A stretch of DNA of 64,000 nt from Durusdinium trenchii (lineage: Eukaryota > Sar > Dinophyceae > Suessiales > Symbiodiniaceae): positions 124,001-188,000 of the forward strand of contig CAXAMN010026461.1 in the NCBI GenBank assembly GCA_963970005.1, read 5' to 3'. The position numbers and the translations under genes were made by a program. The notes under the pieces are model-generated. The model was given only the letters and a program-made list of their open reading frames with translations, was not told the origin of the DNA and made no database searches. Positions 23,845 to 34,085 of the stretch are shown piece after piece (positions within the stretch are counted from its first letter, which is position 1; each line of letters starts with the position of its first letter).

Positions 23845-24293
23845 ATAGCTTCGCTATCTGGGGAAAAAGTAATCCCAGTCCAAGACAGGAGACAAAGTCA
23901 CCACAATCCAAGGATGGAGACAAAGAGATTGCCAGAAACACAAGAGGTAGAACAAGTCTACACCCACGATACTTCAGCTATGTTCAACTTGTATCCTAAA
24001 AGATTCACGAGCTTCCGGGGGCACCTGGCGAAACGTCGGTCATGCGCACAGTGGAATGATATATCGAGCATGTTCCTCATCATCTCTTTTTCTCGCTGGG
24101 ATTGTAAAGACGGTTCAAATTGTAGTTTCTTATCACTTCATCACTTCATCTTTACCTGACTTACATGTTTCCATTTCGTGTGAGAGATTGTTCTTTGGCC
24201 CTTTTTGGAACCACATAATGTTAGATCAGTATTTGTTGGGTGAAATATTGATTGTAGTACAACTATAATGTTTTTCCCAGATAGCGAAGCTAT
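23845..24293. repeat. Inverted repeat, arms ATAGCTTCGCTATCTGGG
   Basis: ATAGCTTCGCTATCTGGGG followed by AAAAA at 23,845-23,868 is matched in reverse complement by TTTTTCCCAGATAGCGAAGC and TAT at 24,271-24,293, with one base of length difference. The arms are about 23 bp, roughly 400 bp apart. Each arm contains the palindrome-like core TAGCTTCGCTA. The right arm recurs in direct orientation at 24,889-24,912. Confidence 0.8.
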
Positions 24294-25280
24294 GGTGTTA
24301 TCACTTCAAATAACAATCAGTTGCCCGCGCGCGCTTTCGAGACAGGTTGCTGGTGCTGGGTGCCGGTGCTGGTGCTGTGAGCTGGCTGTGCACGTGGTGG
24401 AGACAGGTTGCTGGTGCTGTGAGCTGGCTGTGCGCGTGGTGACAGGTTGCTGGTGCTGGTGCTGGTGCCGGGTGCCGGCGCCGGCGCCGGTGCTGGGTGC
24501 CGGTGCTGTGAGCTGGCTGTGCAAGTGGTGGAGACAGGGTGCTGGGTGTTGGGTGCGGTGGCTGTGCGCGTGGTGGAGACAGGTTGCTGGTGCTGGTGGT
24601 GGCGCTGGTTCCGGGCGCCGGCGCCGGTGCTCTGAGCTGGCTGTGCACGTGGTGGAGACAGGTTGCTGGGTGCCGGGTGCCGGTTCTGGCGCTGGTGCTG
24701 GCTGTGCACATGGTGGAGAGAGGTTGCTGGCGCTGCCGGGTGCCGGTGCTGGCGCTGGGCGCCGGGTGCTGGTGCTGTGAGCTGCGCACGTGGTGGAGAC
24801 AGGTTGCTGGTGCTGGTGCTGGTGCCGGGTGCCGGTGCTGGTGCTGGGTGCCGGCGCTGGTGGTGCAGCTTGCATATATGTGGCGATCTTTTTGTCCAGA
24901 TAGCGAAGCTATATGTGGTCCTTCATTCAAATAACAATGAGCTGCCTGCGCGCGCTTTCGAGACAGGTTGCCGGTGCTGGTGGGCGGTGGAAACAGGGTG
25001 CCGGCGCTGGTGCGGGCTGTGGTGCTGGTGCTGGGTGCTGTGAGCTGGCTGCGCGCGTGGTGGAGACACGGCGCCGGTGCTGGGTGCTGGCAGTGCGCAT
25101 GGTAGAGACAGCGGGCGCCGGTGCCGGTGCTGTGAGCTGGCAGTGTGCGTGACTGGGCGCCGGTGCTGGGTGATGGCTGTGTGCGTGGAGACAGGGTGCC
25201 GGGTGCTTGGTGCTTTTCCGGGGTGCTGGTGCCGTGAGCTGGCGTGCCGGTGCTCGGTGCTGGTGCCCGCTTCTGACAGT
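24271..25280. repeat. GCTGGTGCT/GTGGTGGAGACAGG minisatellite, two blocks
   Basis: Two blocks start alike: TTTTTSYCCAGATAGCGAAG, then ATTCAAATAACAAT-like sequence, then GCGCGCGCTTTCGAGACAGG, at 24,271 and 24,889. Each runs into repeated GAGCTGGCTGTGCACGTGG and GGTGCTGGTGCCGGTGCTG. A related short stretch lies at 26,010-26,110. The minus strand is open for 357 codons (H/A/P/T/Q-rich) purely from composition; a dinoflagellate gene with this character is not excluded. Confidence 0.88.
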
Positions 25281-25659
25281 GAAGTGACAACAGCCGACAG
25301 TGAAGGGTAACAAACCGCTGCTTGCAGCAGTGAAGGGCGACCAAGCGCCGCTTCTGACAATGAAGTGCAAGCATGAAGGCGAAACGGAGGGTGTGTGGAG
25401 AAAGGGGATCAGCAAAAATCGCTTATACGACGAAGACAGTGCATCAAAAATACCTTCCACGAAGCATGCGAGGGTTTGGTTTCTGGGATTTCGTTGCAGT
25501 CAGTTCTCCGTATACTGGCCCACCATTCCACGAACTGTCCACGAACAGCCTTGGGTTCTACGAAGGTCACGCGCCTTCCACGACGTTAGTAGAATAGGTT
25601 TTTGCAAAACCCTTTCTGTGCACTACCCTTCCGTTTGCCTTTGAAAGCAGTCATGGGCC

Positions 25660-25975
25660 GCATGAACTTATGCACGCAACATCATACAGTGATGCTACAC
25701 ACACAATAGTCGTGCTGGATACTGTTTGGCCTTGGGCGAGTGAAGCCTACGGGCTTTGCCGATTGTGCGCATACTTTTGTGCGCATAAACTTATACGCGC
25801 AATATCATACGGCCTTACGTTCTGCAGATCGTTGCTTCAAGGATGCTACAAAGTCAATAGGGGCGCTGGATACTGCTTGGCCTTGGGCCAATGACACTTA
25901 CGGGCTTTGCTATTTGCGCGTGTACTTTTGTGCGCATAAACTTATACGCGCAAGATCATACGTTGTTATTCCCCA
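25660..25975. repeat. About 150-bp tandem duplication
   Basis: GCGCATAAACTTATACGCGC occurs at 25,781 and 25,932, and CTGGATACTGYTTGGCCTTG occurs near 25,716 and 25,867, giving a 151-bp period. A more diverged third copy of the first phrase lies at 25,660. The phrase itself is a near-palindrome around TTATAC. Confidence 0.82.
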
Positions 25976-26273
25976 AGTAGGGATAGCCATGGGGCTCTTG
26001 CTGCAAGAATGAGCTGGCTGCGCGCGCTTTTGAAAGGGTGTCGGTGCTGGTGCTGGTGTTGTGGTCCTGGGTGCTGGTGCTGTGAGCTGGCTGAGCGCCT
26101 TTTTAAGACGGGTGGCGGCGCTGGTCGGGCGCTGGTGTCAGCTGATTGTGCGAGGTGTCGTAAGCTGGCTGCGCAGGCTGCGTACATTCTTGTTCCAGCC
26201 AGTCGCATGTCAACAGCTCGTGGGATTCTGCCTAGCTATCTGGCTCTATCCTGATTTGAAATCCAGATAAATT

Positions 26274-26686
26274 TTGCACTACTACTACTACTGCTGCTAC
26301 TACTACTACTGTTACTACTCCTACTCCTACTACTCCTACTCCTACTACTACTACTACTGTTACTACTCCTACTCCTACTCCTCCTACTACTACTACTACT
26401 ACGACGACGACTACTACTACTACCACTACCACTACCACTACCACTACCACACTACCACTACCACTACCACACTACCACTATACCACTACGACTACCACTA
26501 CTACTACTACTACCACCACCACCACCACTACTACCACTACCACTACCACTACGACTACGACTACGACTACGACTACTACTACTACTACCACCGCGACCAC
26601 TACCACTACCACTATACACTACCACTACGACTACGACGACGACGACGACGACGACGACTACTACTACTACTACTACTCCAGAGGAC
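26274..26686. repeat. (CTA)n / (CAC)n / (CGA)n trinucleotide array
   Basis: Over 400 bases of triplet repeat, mainly CTA with CTC, CAC, GTT and CGA variants. One plus frame is open and tyrosine/histidine-rich, the opposite strand valine-rich. Both follow from the triplets and do not indicate a gene. Confidence 0.95.
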
Positions 26687-26827
26687 GATAATTACCAACC
26701 CCCCTAAAACCCTGAAAAAAAGAAACAAACAAAATGGCGAGCGGAGGCCCCTTACAAATACGGATCTTACAAAGGATTTAGGCAAATTTAGGCCCATTCC
26801 GATCCCGTTCGTCATATTCTAGGTCAA

Positions 26828-26971
26828 ATGGCGTGGGCTTCGTTGCGCGGTCAGCACTGCGCCGTTGGCGTTGCGCTGCTCCGCAGTGCGCAAAGGAGAG
26901 CGCTGTCGGGTCCGCGAGAGCAGCTTCTCTTTTGGTTGAAGATCCACCAACAAGCCTCAAGTCCGGAAGAG
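26828..26971 (+). CDS. Candidate first exon with basic N-terminus
   Basis: ATG in a favourable context (TCAAATGG) opens 48 codons to a donor GAAGAG|GTCAAA in phase 0. The product starts MAWASLRGQHCAVGVALLRS and is rich in A, L and R without early acids, like an organelle-targeting leader; it ends FWLKIHQQASSPEE. The opposite strand is open too. No following exon was identified. Confidence 0.32.
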
Positions 26972-27206
26972 GTCAAATTTGGAGTTGGCTTCTGACCCTT
27001 ACAAAACATTTGGTCAAATGTGTCTGACAAACAAACTGCCTCAACTAGCCTCAACTGCTGGTGGTTTAATGTTGTTAGCTCAGGATAAACCCTGTCCTTG
27101 GCCAAGAGACTCTCGAGCATGGGTGCGGCCACAGGCTGCACAGGCTCACGTGGGGTCTTCTCATGGAAATTTCTCCACGCCAGGAGAACCTCAATTGGGA
27201 CAGGCC

Positions 27207-27246
27207 ACTGCTATTAGCTTGGAGGCCATCGCTAGCCGCTAGGAAA
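27207..27246. repeat. CTACTAG-family fragment
   Basis: CTGCTATTAGCTTGGAGGCC followed by ATCGCTAGCCGCTAGG matches the GGAGGCCATCGCTA phrase of loci 1, 33.4 and 47.6 kb. Confidence 0.55.
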
Positions 27247-27276
27247 AAGTGTTGCTTTCTCATTGGTTACCTCCAT

Positions 27277-27435
27277 TCAATACTGGTTCTTTGCATCAAG
27301 CTCTTCCAGCTCTGCCGAAGCCGCTCTGAACGCTCTTCGTCTGAGCTCTTCTTGGAAGGCCACCTCTGCGAGCCTCACCGAACGCGCACCGTGTGGATCT
27401 ACCCGAATGGATCCAGGAATTCCAGAATCAAACAC
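27277..27435 (-). CDS. Terminal exon, helical/coiled-coil protein
   Basis: An acceptor CGGTCACAG leads, in phase 0, into 52 codons and TGA. The product reads VFDSGIPGSIRVDPHGARS, then a strongly helical charged tail with EVAFQEELRRRAFRAASAEL and EELDAKNQY at the C-terminus. Codons are GC-ending. It resembles in style the minus-strand exons at 29.4, 32.5, 33.3 and 37.1 kb and may be the 3' end of the same long gene, though the linking exons are not shown. Function unknown. Confidence 0.42.
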   Translation of the reverse strand: MFDSGIPGSIRVDPHGARSVRLAEVAFQEELRRRAFRAASAELEELDAKNQY

Positions 27436-27896
27436 CTGTGACCGGTGAGGAATCAAACGTGGAGCGGAACCCCAGTTGCTTGGATCAGTGGTGAGGATGT
27501 AGTAGCTTCTGCGCTGTCGGCGGTTTTCTACTATCACCGGAAAAGTCGTACCTGCACTCTGTCGGCAAACCAAAAAAGCTCCATGAAACAGAACATGTGG
27601 TACATCACATGTGCAAACAGCTCAGTACTGGGTAGAAGAGGCTGGAGTATATCCATGTTGCCCGGTCTCCATCTAGCCTCACAAAATTATTGCAAAAGTA
27701 CTTGGAAGCATCCAAAATCATCCAAACTGGTTTCTGATCACCATGAAAAACTTCACAGGTGGTCAACAAAGTTCAGGTTCCAATCACTTGTGCAGGCTGA
27801 GTTCAAAGGCTTTGATCTTCACGGATGAAGGATGATTTCATGTCCATTGTTCTGTTGCATCTCTCTACCATTCTTTTATGCACAAGGTTCTGTCAG

Positions 27897-28058
27897 CTTC
27901 TGGGGCAAGCCTTTGCAAAAAGGAATGTCACAGGCCCCCTAGACCCTCTCACTTGCACCTCTGCCGCTGACCTCAGGAGGGAGTCACACAAGCTTGTCGA
28001 GCGAGTCCGTTTATTGACATTGTCCAGATCCAAAAAAGCCAGGGGGATGTATTGCTAA
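27897..28058 (+). CDS. Candidate plus-strand terminal exon
   Basis: An acceptor TTCTGTCAG is followed in phase 0 by 53 codons and a stop. The product includes LLGQAFAKRNVTGPLDPLT, ADLRRESHKLVERVRLL and a basic end. The minus strand is also open here. If real, this plus-strand gene lies within the span proposed for the minus-strand coiled-coil gene, so one of the two models may be wrong. Confidence 0.28.
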   Translation, partial: LLGQAFAKRNVTGPLDPLTCTSAADLRRESHKLVERVRLLTLSRSKKARGMYC

Positions 28059-29410
28059 GTGCTATTCACACCTATTCACTGTTCCAGGTTGTTTGCCACA
28101 ATTAGCACATTGCTCACGCCGTTCATGAACAACATTGAGGACCATTTTGAACCCCCCTGACTCCCACTTGGTCTCTTCGTTGGGTCTCTACGTTGGTGCA
28201 ACAGATTGTCCAGCGACTGGATTTTATTGGTTTGCATCGTCTATAGCTGCTGGGCCTCTTCCACTATTTCACGCAAGAGTCATGACCAAAATAGATGCCA
28301 CCTTTACAAACTGTTGACCAAGGCCTATCAAGCCCTGCAAGGAATAGACTCATAGACAAACCTTTTGGATCTTTTTGGTATCTCAAAAGGGTTCCGACGC
28401 CCCGCCATATGAGCGATGGAAACTATTTCCGTTAAGTTATCACATGGGCCTTCCTTACCCCGTTCTCCAATAACCCATCGTTTTTGGGGTGTAATCTCGT
28501 TCTCCATTCCTGTATCTGTTTGGTGCAATGGATATCCATCTCGTTCTCGAGAGGTGTTCCTACCTCGTTTCACCAGCTAAACATGTCATTAACTAAACCA
28601 TTTCAAACAAATGGTGCAATTGATGCCCATCTCGTTCTCGGGGTGTTCCTACCTCGTTTCGCTTTCTAAATCTGACATTGGGCTATAGAAAAGGAACGCC
28701 CCTTTCACTAATCTTGACTACCACAAATAAAAGCCGTTGCTCCAGAAGTTTCCCTCAATATCCTCAATTAAACAAGTCATCGAAAGAAATTACCGATTGG
28801 GGTTTCGCTCGGAAACGCCTGAAGATAAACAAGAGAAGCAGTGCTTGGCCCTGCGCCAGGGGGTCACAGTCCGGTAATTTGGAGGATAAACTATAGACTA
28901 TATTGCATGCCATTGTCCAACTATCTACTGTAATTAATCTACTGTATATGAATATGACATGTACCTTCTTGTAAGACTTTACTTGTTTGAATGTCGGGCC
29001 AGCAGTGCATGTCAAACAAAGCACAAAACGACTTTGTGCCAGTTTAGGGAAAACTTTTCCTGAACTTCTTGAACGACGTGGCTTTCTTTGGCCAAAGCTG
29101 ATGCTTTCGCTCAGCGCGATTGGGTCGTGGTGGTCTGCAGTATCACTCCAAACAACACGCGGTGACCAGTGCCCTCTGACTGGGACCTAGCGACCCACAA
29201 TTCTCAACAAAACATTTGCTACTGAACATCCCAGTCCTGGCTGTCGTGCCACCCCGGGTGTCGCCACATGATGAAGACCCGCGTGTCGACAAACTTACTT
29301 GCCTGTTATGCTCCGGGCCGGCACTGTTTGGCTTTGATCCAAATCCATGTGGGGCACGGAGTTGGTTTTCTGTCTGATCTTCGAGCCCTCTGCTTGCATT
29401 CCTCACCCAC
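28059..29410. other. Gene-poor stretch with one tandem duplication
   Basis: Apart from the duplication at 28,521-28,660, only short frames are seen. Confidence 0.3.
28521..28660. repeat. About 91-bp tandem duplication
   Basis: TGGTGCAATGGATATCCATC with CTCGTTCTCGAGAGGTGTTC is repeated 91 bp later as TGGTGCAATTGATGCCCATC with CTCGTTCTCGGGGTGTTCC; both end CCTACCTCGTTTC. Confidence 0.8.
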
Positions 29411-29474
29411 CATCCATCTTCGCCCCTTCGCACACTCCAAGAGACGCCAAAGCTCCGCGGCTGAACGCCAGGTC
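29411..29474 (-). CDS. Candidate internal exon, helical protein
   Basis: Between an acceptor GATTGGCCAG and a donor GGATG|GTGGGT lie one base plus 21 codons, reading TWRSAAELWRLLECAKGRR and WM. It fits the helical, charged style of the other minus-strand exons. A longer minus frame (172 codons, 29,143-29,661) and a plus frame (29,268-29,498) overlap it and remain possible. Confidence 0.28.
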
Positions 29475-29745
29475 CTGGCCAATCCACCGAAGAAATGAAG
29501 CTGATCGCTACCATTCGACGACGATGGGATGTTTCTCTGGGCCCGTTGGTTGAGCCACAGATTCTGCAAAATTCCTGGAAGCAACTCTCATGAGTCTTCA
29601 TCACTTTGCGAATCGCTGGAAAAATTATGGGCAACAATGGCCAATGGCCAAGGCTAGCCACTATAGTACGGCAGGGTCTCTGCGTTCCACAGATTTAATT
29701 TGCCAACTGCATCTGATTTCTTCTCCCGGTCATTGAACTTTTAGA

Positions 29746-30092
29746 TTGGAAGCATATTGGAAGCCAAAAATGCCTTCAAAGGCCAATCTTTCATTTACAA
29801 GCAGCCTCCAACCACAGGGACGTTCGGAGAGAAAAGCACATCTTTTTGCTCTGGAAGTCCTCTGCTTTGTGGTTCCAAAAAAGCAAACCATCACGAAAAG
29901 GACCAGCCACAGGGTTGCATGGGAGGATGTCTCACAAAGCAGTGCACAACGAGTGCCCTCTACGAGTGACTCACCCCACGGAGCACCTGAGGATGAGCAG
30001 CACCCAGGCCCGAAGAGGCCCACGTGCACCTCCGGAAATGGATCGACGGCGATCCGAATCACAGTGGATGATGGGTAAGAGAGGGGAGCCAT
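29746..30092 (+). CDS. ORF island, strand unresolved
   Basis: A plus frame of 110 codons (29,746-30,078) and a minus frame of 120 codons (29,730-30,092) overlap. Two strong donors are present: ATG|GTAAGAG on the plus strand near 30,072 and GGG|GTGAGTC on the minus strand near 29,975. Exonic composition is likely; the strand is not decided. Confidence 0.22.
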
Positions 30093-30198
30093 TTACCAAC
30101 AAGTGATGAAAGCCTTTCACATGTTCCGGGGATGATGGGATGCTATATTTATTGACATGTTCTACTAGTAACTTGAGGAGATGGGGGTGGACGAAAGG

Positions 30199-30560
30199 TA
30201 GCATGTCTGCGGCTGCTGCTGCTGCTGGTTGCTTAGTCGTTGCTGCTGCCACTGGTGCCACTGCTGCTGCTTTCTGCTTTGCTGTGCTGCAACCGCTGCT
30301 TTGCTGTTGCTGCTGCTGCTGCTGCCGCCGCCACTGCTGCCGCTGCCGCTGCCGCCGCTGCTGCTGCTGGTTGCTGCTGCTGGTTGCTGCTGCTGCTGCT
30401 GCTGGTTGCTGCTCCTGCTGGTTGCTGCTGCTGCTGCTCCTGCTGGTTGCTGCTCCTGCTGGTTGCTGCTGCTGTTTGGCTGTTGCTGTTGCTGTTGCTG
30501 CTGCTGCTACTTCTTGCTGGTTGCTGCTGTTGCTTGAATCCTGAAGGCTGCTGCTGCTTT
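30199..30560. repeat. (GCT)n array, first block
   Basis: Over 300 bases of GCT/GCC/GTT triplets containing TGCTGCCACTGGTGCCACTG near 30,240. Alternating A-, L-, C- and Q-rich frames arise from the triplets. No gene is inferred. Confidence 0.93.
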
Positions 30561-30650
30561 GCTGTCCCCCCGACTTTCAATTTCGTCTGCGCAACCCCAA
30601 AAAAACTGAACGAAAACCAAAGATTGTGGAGGCCAAACTTGTGTGAGCTT
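30561..30650. other. Unique spacer between the (GCT)n blocks
   Basis: Ordinary sequence of about 90 bases including ACTGAACGAAAACCAAAGAT. Nothing further is seen. Confidence 0.6.
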
Positions 30651-30651
30651 T

Positions 30652-30895
30652 GGTGCTGCTGCTGCTGCTGCTGCTGTTGCAGTCCTTGCTGCTGCCACTG
30701 GTGCCACTGCTGCTGTTTTTTGCTTTGCTGTGCTGCAACTGCTGCTTTGCTGTTGCGGCTGCTGCTGCTGCCGCCGCCACTGCTGCTGCTCGTTTGCTAC
30801 TGCTGGTGCTGGTGCTACCTATTTGCTTTGCTGCTGCTGCTTTGCTGGTTTGCTGGTTTGCTGCTGCTGCTGCTGCTGCTGCTTGCTTCTGCTCA
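30652..30895. repeat. (GCT)n array, second block
   Basis: Repeats the internal order of the first block: TGCTGCCACTGGTGCCACTG, then GCTTTGCTGTGCTGCAACYG and GCTGCCGCCGCCACTGCTG. This implies duplication of a segment of about 150 bases at an offset near 450, not independent expansion. Confidence 0.9.
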
Positions 30896-30936
30896 GATCA
30901 CTACCAAATTCTCCGCGGCGCAGGGTGGAGTCGAAT

Positions 30937-30967
30937 GGGGGGGAGGGGGGGGGGCCGGCCCCCCCCC
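30937..30967. repeat. G-run/C-run palindrome
   Basis: Seven G, one A and ten G are followed by CCGGCC and seven more C, so about ten G can pair with nine C around a CCGG centre. Potential hairpin or quadruplex; sequencing errors are likely here. Confidence 0.85.
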
Positions 30968-32457
30968 GACATTTATATAAATCCAACTCTTAAACGACCG
31001 AAATCAAGCACCGGACCACTTCACCACCCCCAATACATTATTGCTAAAGCAAAGACAACTCAGGTAGCGTAACCGCTACCTTTCGTGACAAGTGCATCGC
31101 TACTGGTAACAAGCCAAATAGGATAGACATGGATTGAAGGCGATTTGCATCATGGCACCACACCTGAGGAGGAAACATGAAGTCCATGGGATGTCGGACG
31201 CGCCCAAACATGCCAACCGATCATATATGGACCATTGGGTCTTTGTTTTTGACCTACAAACATCCTGGAAAGGTGTATGAACGTATTTTTGCGCGAATGC
31301 ATAATTATTTGGACAAATTTTCTCTCAAAGAACGAGCGTATTAAGCCGTATGGCTAATACAAAGAACAACATACCGTACCAAAACCGTACCTATATGAAA
31401 TCCAAAGATTATCGACGGCTTATTGGAAACTAATCAAACCCAATATTCGGAGCAATTCCAGCCATGTTTGTCAACAAAAAATGGATGCACGTTTCTTTTT
31501 GTTGGGAACGTGTTTGAACAAACACATGCACATGGGGTTCCCTGGATATCACAAGGAAACACATAACTAATATCTTGCGAAAGTCATGATGGCCAAACAT
31601 GGCGATACAGTAGGTTGATGGCATGGTTTTGTGTTGGATCTCCCACGCCGGGGACTATAACTGGCATCGAGGGCCGGGGACAAATTTTGCCGATTGTCCA
31701 CGGAGTGGGGAGATGGTAACCAATCGTTCCCAAGACTCAACATCTACAAAACTGCAGGCCACAGGTACTTCCCATATAATGGTTGGTAGCAGGACTCGCA
31801 CTGCTGATGGAGCGATACGCACAATGCACTGATCGTAAGCGGAGACCTGCTGAATCGCAAATCAGTCGCGTCAAGGCGGGTCAGTTGCGCCACAAGAGCC
31901 AAATCGGCTGTGTTTCTCCTAAGGAGGCACACTTGGTCGCACTTGGTGCAGCTTGTGGCTGCAGGTGGCAAAACCAGGGCTCATGCTGGTGCTGCAAAGC
32001 TTCGCCGCACACAAAGAGAGTCTGCCAAGACTGCTTCGGCTGTCTCTCCGCAAGAATGCCTCCATAACATTCCATAACTGTCTAGACTGGCAAGTGGTGC
32101 GTGGGGGTGACTTTGCTCGTGGAACCAGTCTCCTTCCAAAAAGGTTGAGGGACATAGCATTAAACGCATGCCACAGTAAAACCATGCATATAGGTACAGT
32201 ACATCTATTAACCCTAATCATGCACCATCTGTATGTCCAGGACCGCTTCAAACACGTTGATCATCGGTACCCATGTACCATGGACATGAGGGCTCAGCTA
32301 TTCCACAACTATCGGAACTATCGGTCTCAACCCACAGTCGACCGATCCACCAAGCCAACCATCTCCAAACCCCCAAAAACAATTCAAAGAAAAACACGAC
32401 CTGCTGAAAAAAAGCATCCAAATCGAATCGACCAGACCGACCTGTAGAAGTCGCCAC
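30968..32457. other. Gene-poor stretch with a tRNA-like segment
   Basis: Overlapping open frames on both strands at 31,880-32,080 cannot be resolved. On the minus strand at 31,781-31,900 an A-box-like TGGCGCAACTGA and a B-box-like GTGCGAGTCC lie about 95 bases apart (see findings). No gene is called. Confidence 0.3.
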
Positions 32458-32544
32458 CTCGGCGGCACGGGTCCTTCGCTGGGCCATGTCCAGCTGCGTG
32501 CGCAAGGCGTCGAACAGCGCCTGGCGGCGACGGGCGACGAGATC
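32458..32544 (-). CDS. Internal exon, coiled-coil protein
   Basis: An acceptor CACGACTCAG and a donor GCCGAG|GTGGCG enclose exactly 29 codons, phase 0 to 0. The product DLVARRRQALFDALRTQLD continues MAQRRTRAAE and is a charged amphipathic helix. Codons are strongly GC-ending. The motif ALFD-x-L-x-Q-L resembles GLFDVFGAWKDL in the exon near 33.3 kb. Function unknown. This is one of the clearer exons in the window. Confidence 0.5.
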
Positions 32545-33243
32545 CTGAGTCGTGACGAATGAGGCAGTGCTGGCGGTGCTATTTGCGTGATTGGTGGTGA
32601 AGAGGAAATATAAAATATAACACTCACATGCACTCACTGCAAAGCATACGATAGCAACGGATTCTACAGGTCAATTGAGACCTCTATACAAGAGGTCTGA
32701 ACCTTTTGGAGCGGAATCGGATTCCAGTACAGGGACTTGGGACTTTGAACACCTTTTTCATGGAGCTCTAAATCACGCTGGGCTGGGTGGCCTGCGTAAG
32801 AGCCATCCTGGGCTGTCGCATCGATACTACAGAGCCGAACCCTGGGGTTGTTGTTGCTTGAATCAGGGTTGCCCAAACAAACATAATATAAATAAACCAC
32901 ATCGGACGTGAATTTTTGAGGACAAGGTTGTCTTGCGAAAAGAGTGGACTTGTGGAGTATGTTTCAACCGTGACATAGGAAACCCCGGCGACATAGGAAA
33001 CACAGGCACCTGGCAGGTCTCAACAGGCAAAGGTGGCCGATCCATTCAAACCGATCACGACTTTACAATCTTTACAAACTAGCAATTGTGCCAAACCTTA
33101 GTCTACTTGGGGATTCACCCTTACAATATGCCTGGAGTGCCAAATTGACAATGCCAGAAACCAAATTGCAATTAAGATATTTTATGTGTCTTTGGAGGTC
33201 ACAAAACCAAACAAACAAACACAAACACATCATCTTCACATCA

Positions 33244-33366
33244 TCTTTGGATCTTCGGCGACTGGCACCACTTGCGCGTCGTCTGCGCCGTCTGCGCCTC
33301 TCGGCGCAGCTGCACCGCAGCGTCGCGGAGGTCCTTCCAGGCACCGAAGACGTCAAAGAGACCTGG
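33244..33366 (-). CDS. Internal exon, coiled-coil protein (borders approximate)
   Basis: The minus strand is open and GC-rich, reading GLFDVFGAWKDLRDAAVQL and then RREAQTAQTTRKWCQSPK before a TGA at 33,241. The likely acceptor is CGATCCAG at about 33,364. The donor is one of several GT sites after ACGCGCAAGTG. Helical, charged, without known domain. A plus-strand frame overlaps but has poorer composition. Confidence 0.42.
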
Positions 33367-33397
33367 ATCGGGGGCGAGAGCCAAAACTATCAGTCTA

Positions 33398-33446
33398 TGC
33401 TACTTACTAGCGATGGCCTCCAACCTACTAGCTATGCTACTTACAT
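33398..33446. repeat. CTACTAG-family fragment
   Basis: CTACTTACTAGCGATGGCCT followed by CCAACCTACTAGCTATGC. This is the reverse-complement form of the GGAGGCCATCGCTA phrase. Confidence 0.6.
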
Positions 33447-33604
33447 TGTTGCAAAATTTACGCCATGCTACGCCCAAGGACGTCACCGACAGTAATTATC
33501 CACAAAAAAATTATTCTCGACATGTCTTCTATAGTACTCCTATCTGCCTTCAACAGCGCTCATGACAACCCTGGCAAAGCTTGTGGGTTCACCAGTAGCC
33601 CTAC

Positions 33605-33643
33605 TCTTTCAATGAGGCGCCGGATCAGTTCACTGGCCCTGTG
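33605..33643 (-). CDS. Small internal exon, helical
   Basis: An acceptor CAACCCTCAG is followed by 13 codons (HRASELIRRLIER) and a donor GTAGGG, phase 0 to 0. Using GTGAACC, 12 bases further, would add VGLL. It is helical, like its neighbours on the minus strand. A further possible piece lies at about 33,818-33,871 before a GTACGT donor. Confidence 0.33.
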
Positions 33644-33865
33644 CTGAGGGTTGAGAGAGTTCGTTAGACTATGCGAAGTGGACTGGATACTACTGATCAG
33701 TTGTATAGATACCTTTCATGGCAAGCAATAATGAATACTATAGTTAAACACTGTCAAGCATGGTCAAACATCCAATATTCAAAAAAACACGATCAACACC
33801 ATCCGGGAGGGAGACGTACCACCCGACAGCAGGGGAGTGCGTGAGATGGAAGGAGTCCAGCAGAC

Positions 33866-34085
33866 GAAGAAGGCTAGGAGCAAGGACGCTACTAGGGGCT
33901 CCTGGCCGTACTACTAGGAACAAGAGGACGCTACTAGGAGCGGCATCGTTACTAGTAACAAGAAGCTACTGGGCTCCTGGCATGGGTTCCTGGCATCACT
34001 GCTAGGAGCATTCTTGCTACTAGGAGCAAAGGGCATCGCTACTAGGAACAATGTTCGCTAAAAGGGGCTCCTGGCATCGCTACTA
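33866..34085. repeat. CTACTAGGAGC repeat array, left of the mobile element
   Basis: Repeated AGGAGCAAGGACGCTACTAG, TACTAGTAACAAGAAGCTAC and GCATCGCTACTAGGAACAA with GGGGCTCCTGGC. The array is cut at 34,085 by the mobile element and resumes at 37,068. Confidence 0.85.

Noticed and set aside
26274-26822. Tyrosine-rich protein of 182 codons
   Set aside because: It is the translation of a CTA/CAC trinucleotide array and has no independent coding signal.
30233-31072. Q-, A- or L-rich proteins across the (GCT)n blocks
   Set aside because: All frames on both strands are open because of the triplet repeat.
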